The notes under the pieces: model-generated
Told to the model about the DNA's origin: nothing
Database searches by the model: none
What the model saw: only the letters and a program-made list of their open reading frames with translations
In this document: piece after piece, positions 63,123 through 64,000 of the stretch
Position numbering within the stretch: position 1 is the stretch's first letter
How the letters are laid out: each line of letters starts with the position of its first letter
NCBI RefSeq assembly: GCF_002078505.1
Contig: NZ_LUAV01000002.1
Location: forward strand, 207,832-271,831
Length of the DNA: 64,000 bases
Origin: Ensifer aridi
GTDB lineage: Bacteria; Pseudomonadota; Alphaproteobacteria; Rhizobiales; Rhizobiaceae
Reading direction: 5' to 3'
Made by a program: the position numbers and the translations under genes

Positions 63123-63725
63123 TCAATGCGTCTTGCGATAGATCCAGAGCTGAGCCGGCGGAATGTTACGAACAACAAAGTCGAAATGCTGGATGCGGTA
63201 GCGATCCGGCATCGCGACGACCGGCGACAGCGGGCCATAGGATATCTGCACCACGGGCCGACCGACGGGGATGCGTGAAAGCAGGTCCTCGATCAGCTCG
63301 ACGCGGCGGTGCATCGGGAAGTTCAGGAGCGGTACCGCGGAGACGACGCTGTCGAATTGTTGATCCGCCAGCGGCCCCAGCGTGCGCGAAAGATCGAATG
63401 CGTCGCCATTGATGAATTGCACGCCGTCGAAACGCGCCTTGAGGTGGTTGAAGAACTCGGTGGAATACTCGACCGATACGAGCTTTTCGGGTGCGATGCC
63501 GCGCTCCAGGATCGCCTTAGTGATGACGCCGGTTCCCGGCCCAAGCTCAAGCACCGGTAATCCGGAACTCGGGTTGATGATGCTGGCCATGCGGCGCGCC
63601 GTGATCGAGGATGTCGGCAGGATCGCGCCGACCGCGCGGGTGTTATGCATCCAGCCCTTGAAGAAGCGGATTTCTTCGTCGAATTTCCGGCCGAATTTTT
63701 CCTTCACCTTCAAGTGCAAACGCAT
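63123..63725 (-). CDS. pmtA: Phosphatidylethanolamine N-methyltransferase, PmtA type
   Basis: A 200-residue soluble SAM-dependent methyltransferase that makes phosphatidylcholine by three methylations. The motif VLELGPGTGVITKAILERG at about 58-76 and the PLLNFPMHRRVELIEDLL segment match the Sinorhizobium PmtA type, different from the eukaryotic-like Pmt. Its place beside dnaN also fits the rhizobial layout. Phosphatidylcholine is needed for symbiosis in these bacteria. Confidence 0.93.
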   Translation of the reverse strand: MRLHLKVKEKFGRKFDEEIRFFKGWMHNTRAVGAILPTSSITARRMASIINPSSGLPVLELGPGTGVITKAILERGIAPEKLVSVEYSTEFFNHLKARFDGVQFINGDAFDLSRTLGPLADQQFDSVVSAVPLLNFPMHRRVELIEDLLSRIPVGRPVVQISYGPLSPVVAMPDRYRIQHFDFVVRNIPPAQLWIYRKTH

Positions 63726-63888
63726 CGAACCCCCTCACCGTTACTTGCAGATGTGCGCTCCTTATCCCGATTCGGCAGGCTACGTGAGCGCTTTTGTTAT
63801 AATGTGCTCCCATCTGCGGCAAAAACAAGTCTAGCTGCGTCTAAAAGCGACAACTAATCGACAAAGCGCGACAGTCGAGTCCATGAAA

Positions 63889-63913
63889 GCCCGCCTTGTG
63901 GCGGGCCTTTTTC
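63889..63913. terminator. Terminator between dnaN and pmtA
   Basis: Stem GCCCGCC (63889-63895) / GGCGGGC (63900-63906) with loop TTGT, followed on the plus strand by CTTTTTC and on the minus strand by TTTCATGG. It ends the dnaN transcript on the minus strand 15 bases after its stop, though the longer T tract faces the plus strand. Confidence 0.7.
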
Positions 63914-63927
63914 TATGGGGTGCTGTG

Positions 63928-64000
63928 TCAAACGCGCATCGGCATCAGCACGTAGAGCGCGTCCTCGGCGGCAAGATCGCGCACGAGCGTCGGCGAACCG
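63928..64000 (-). CDS. dnaN: DNA polymerase III beta sliding clamp, C-terminal end (partial)
   Basis: Only the last 23 codons are in the window, ending ALYVLMPMRV and TGA. The YVxMPMR tail is the conserved C-terminus of bacterial beta clamps, where the peptide-binding pocket of domain III ends. The gene runs off the right edge. Adjacent pmtA on the same strand agrees with the Sinorhizobium arrangement. Confidence 0.85.
   Translation of the reverse strand, partial: GSPTLVRDLAAEDALYVLMPMRV

Overview
The window is high-GC chromosomal DNA of an alphaproteobacterium, most likely a Sinorhizobium/Ensifer species. The grounds are a PmtA phosphatidylethanolamine methyltransferase beside dnaN, an Irr-type operator in front of an mbfA-like iron exporter gene, a 389-residue aromatic aminotransferase of the rhizobial type, and several copies of rhizobial intergenic palindromic (RIME-like) repeats. 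No phage, transposase, CRISPR array, tRNA or rRNA gene was seen. Gene density is high, and most spacers hold operators, terminators or repeats.

Layout. 0-2.3 kb: a CcdA/CcdB-type toxin-antitoxin pair, cut by the window edge, behind lepA. 2.3-9 kb: MFS transporter with a divergent XRE-cupin regulator, a GNAT, an acetylpolyamine amidohydrolase, a small ABM-domain protein behind a SoxR-type operator, an ExoD-family membrane protein, an OmpA-type lipoprotein and an LCMT-like methyltransferase. 9-12 kb: the EF-P lysylation set epmA-epmB facing efp. 12-16 kb: cfa, mbfA with a perfect Irr box, a transglutaminase-like protein with a CtrA-like site, and an alpha/beta hydrolase. 16.4-21.6 kb: the translation block infC (ATT start), rpmI, rplT, pheS, pheT. 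21.7-43 kb: mostly small metabolic and stress units, often a regulator divergent from an enzyme or transporter gene with a readable palindromic operator between them, plus xseA, an aromatic aminotransferase with a divergent Lrp regulator, and an arginase-family gene. 43-46.8 kb: guaA, a nucleosidase, a thioesterase and a GNAT. 46.9-53.7 kb: an imelysin/di-heme iron cluster (irpA, di-heme oxidoreductase, second imelysin, then corA and a DUF1513 gene). 53.7-64 kb: rsmB, an RlpA-like gene, an epimerase-queG-GST operon, uppP, a previously unmarked 53-residue exported peptide gene, an NDUFA9-like gene, a DUF1330 gene, a histidine phosphatase-pyrF pair, pmtA and the end of dnaN.

How the parts fit. 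Two iron loci carry Irr-type dyads: mbfA (iron export) has a perfect one and irpA (iron-linked periplasmic proteins) a degenerate one, so opposite arms of iron homeostasis may share a regulator. The EpmA-EpmB-EF-P set is self-contained except that no EpmC hydroxylase is visible. The most unusual structure is a pair of 40-nt inverted repeat copies sitting in frame inside the di-heme oxidoreductase gene; they appear to add about 66 residues between the signal peptide and the heme domain. Several RIME-like elements also touch or supply the stop codons of adjacent genes.

All calls come from reading the sequence and translated proteins; no database search was possible, so family names rest on recognised motifs and remembered family features.
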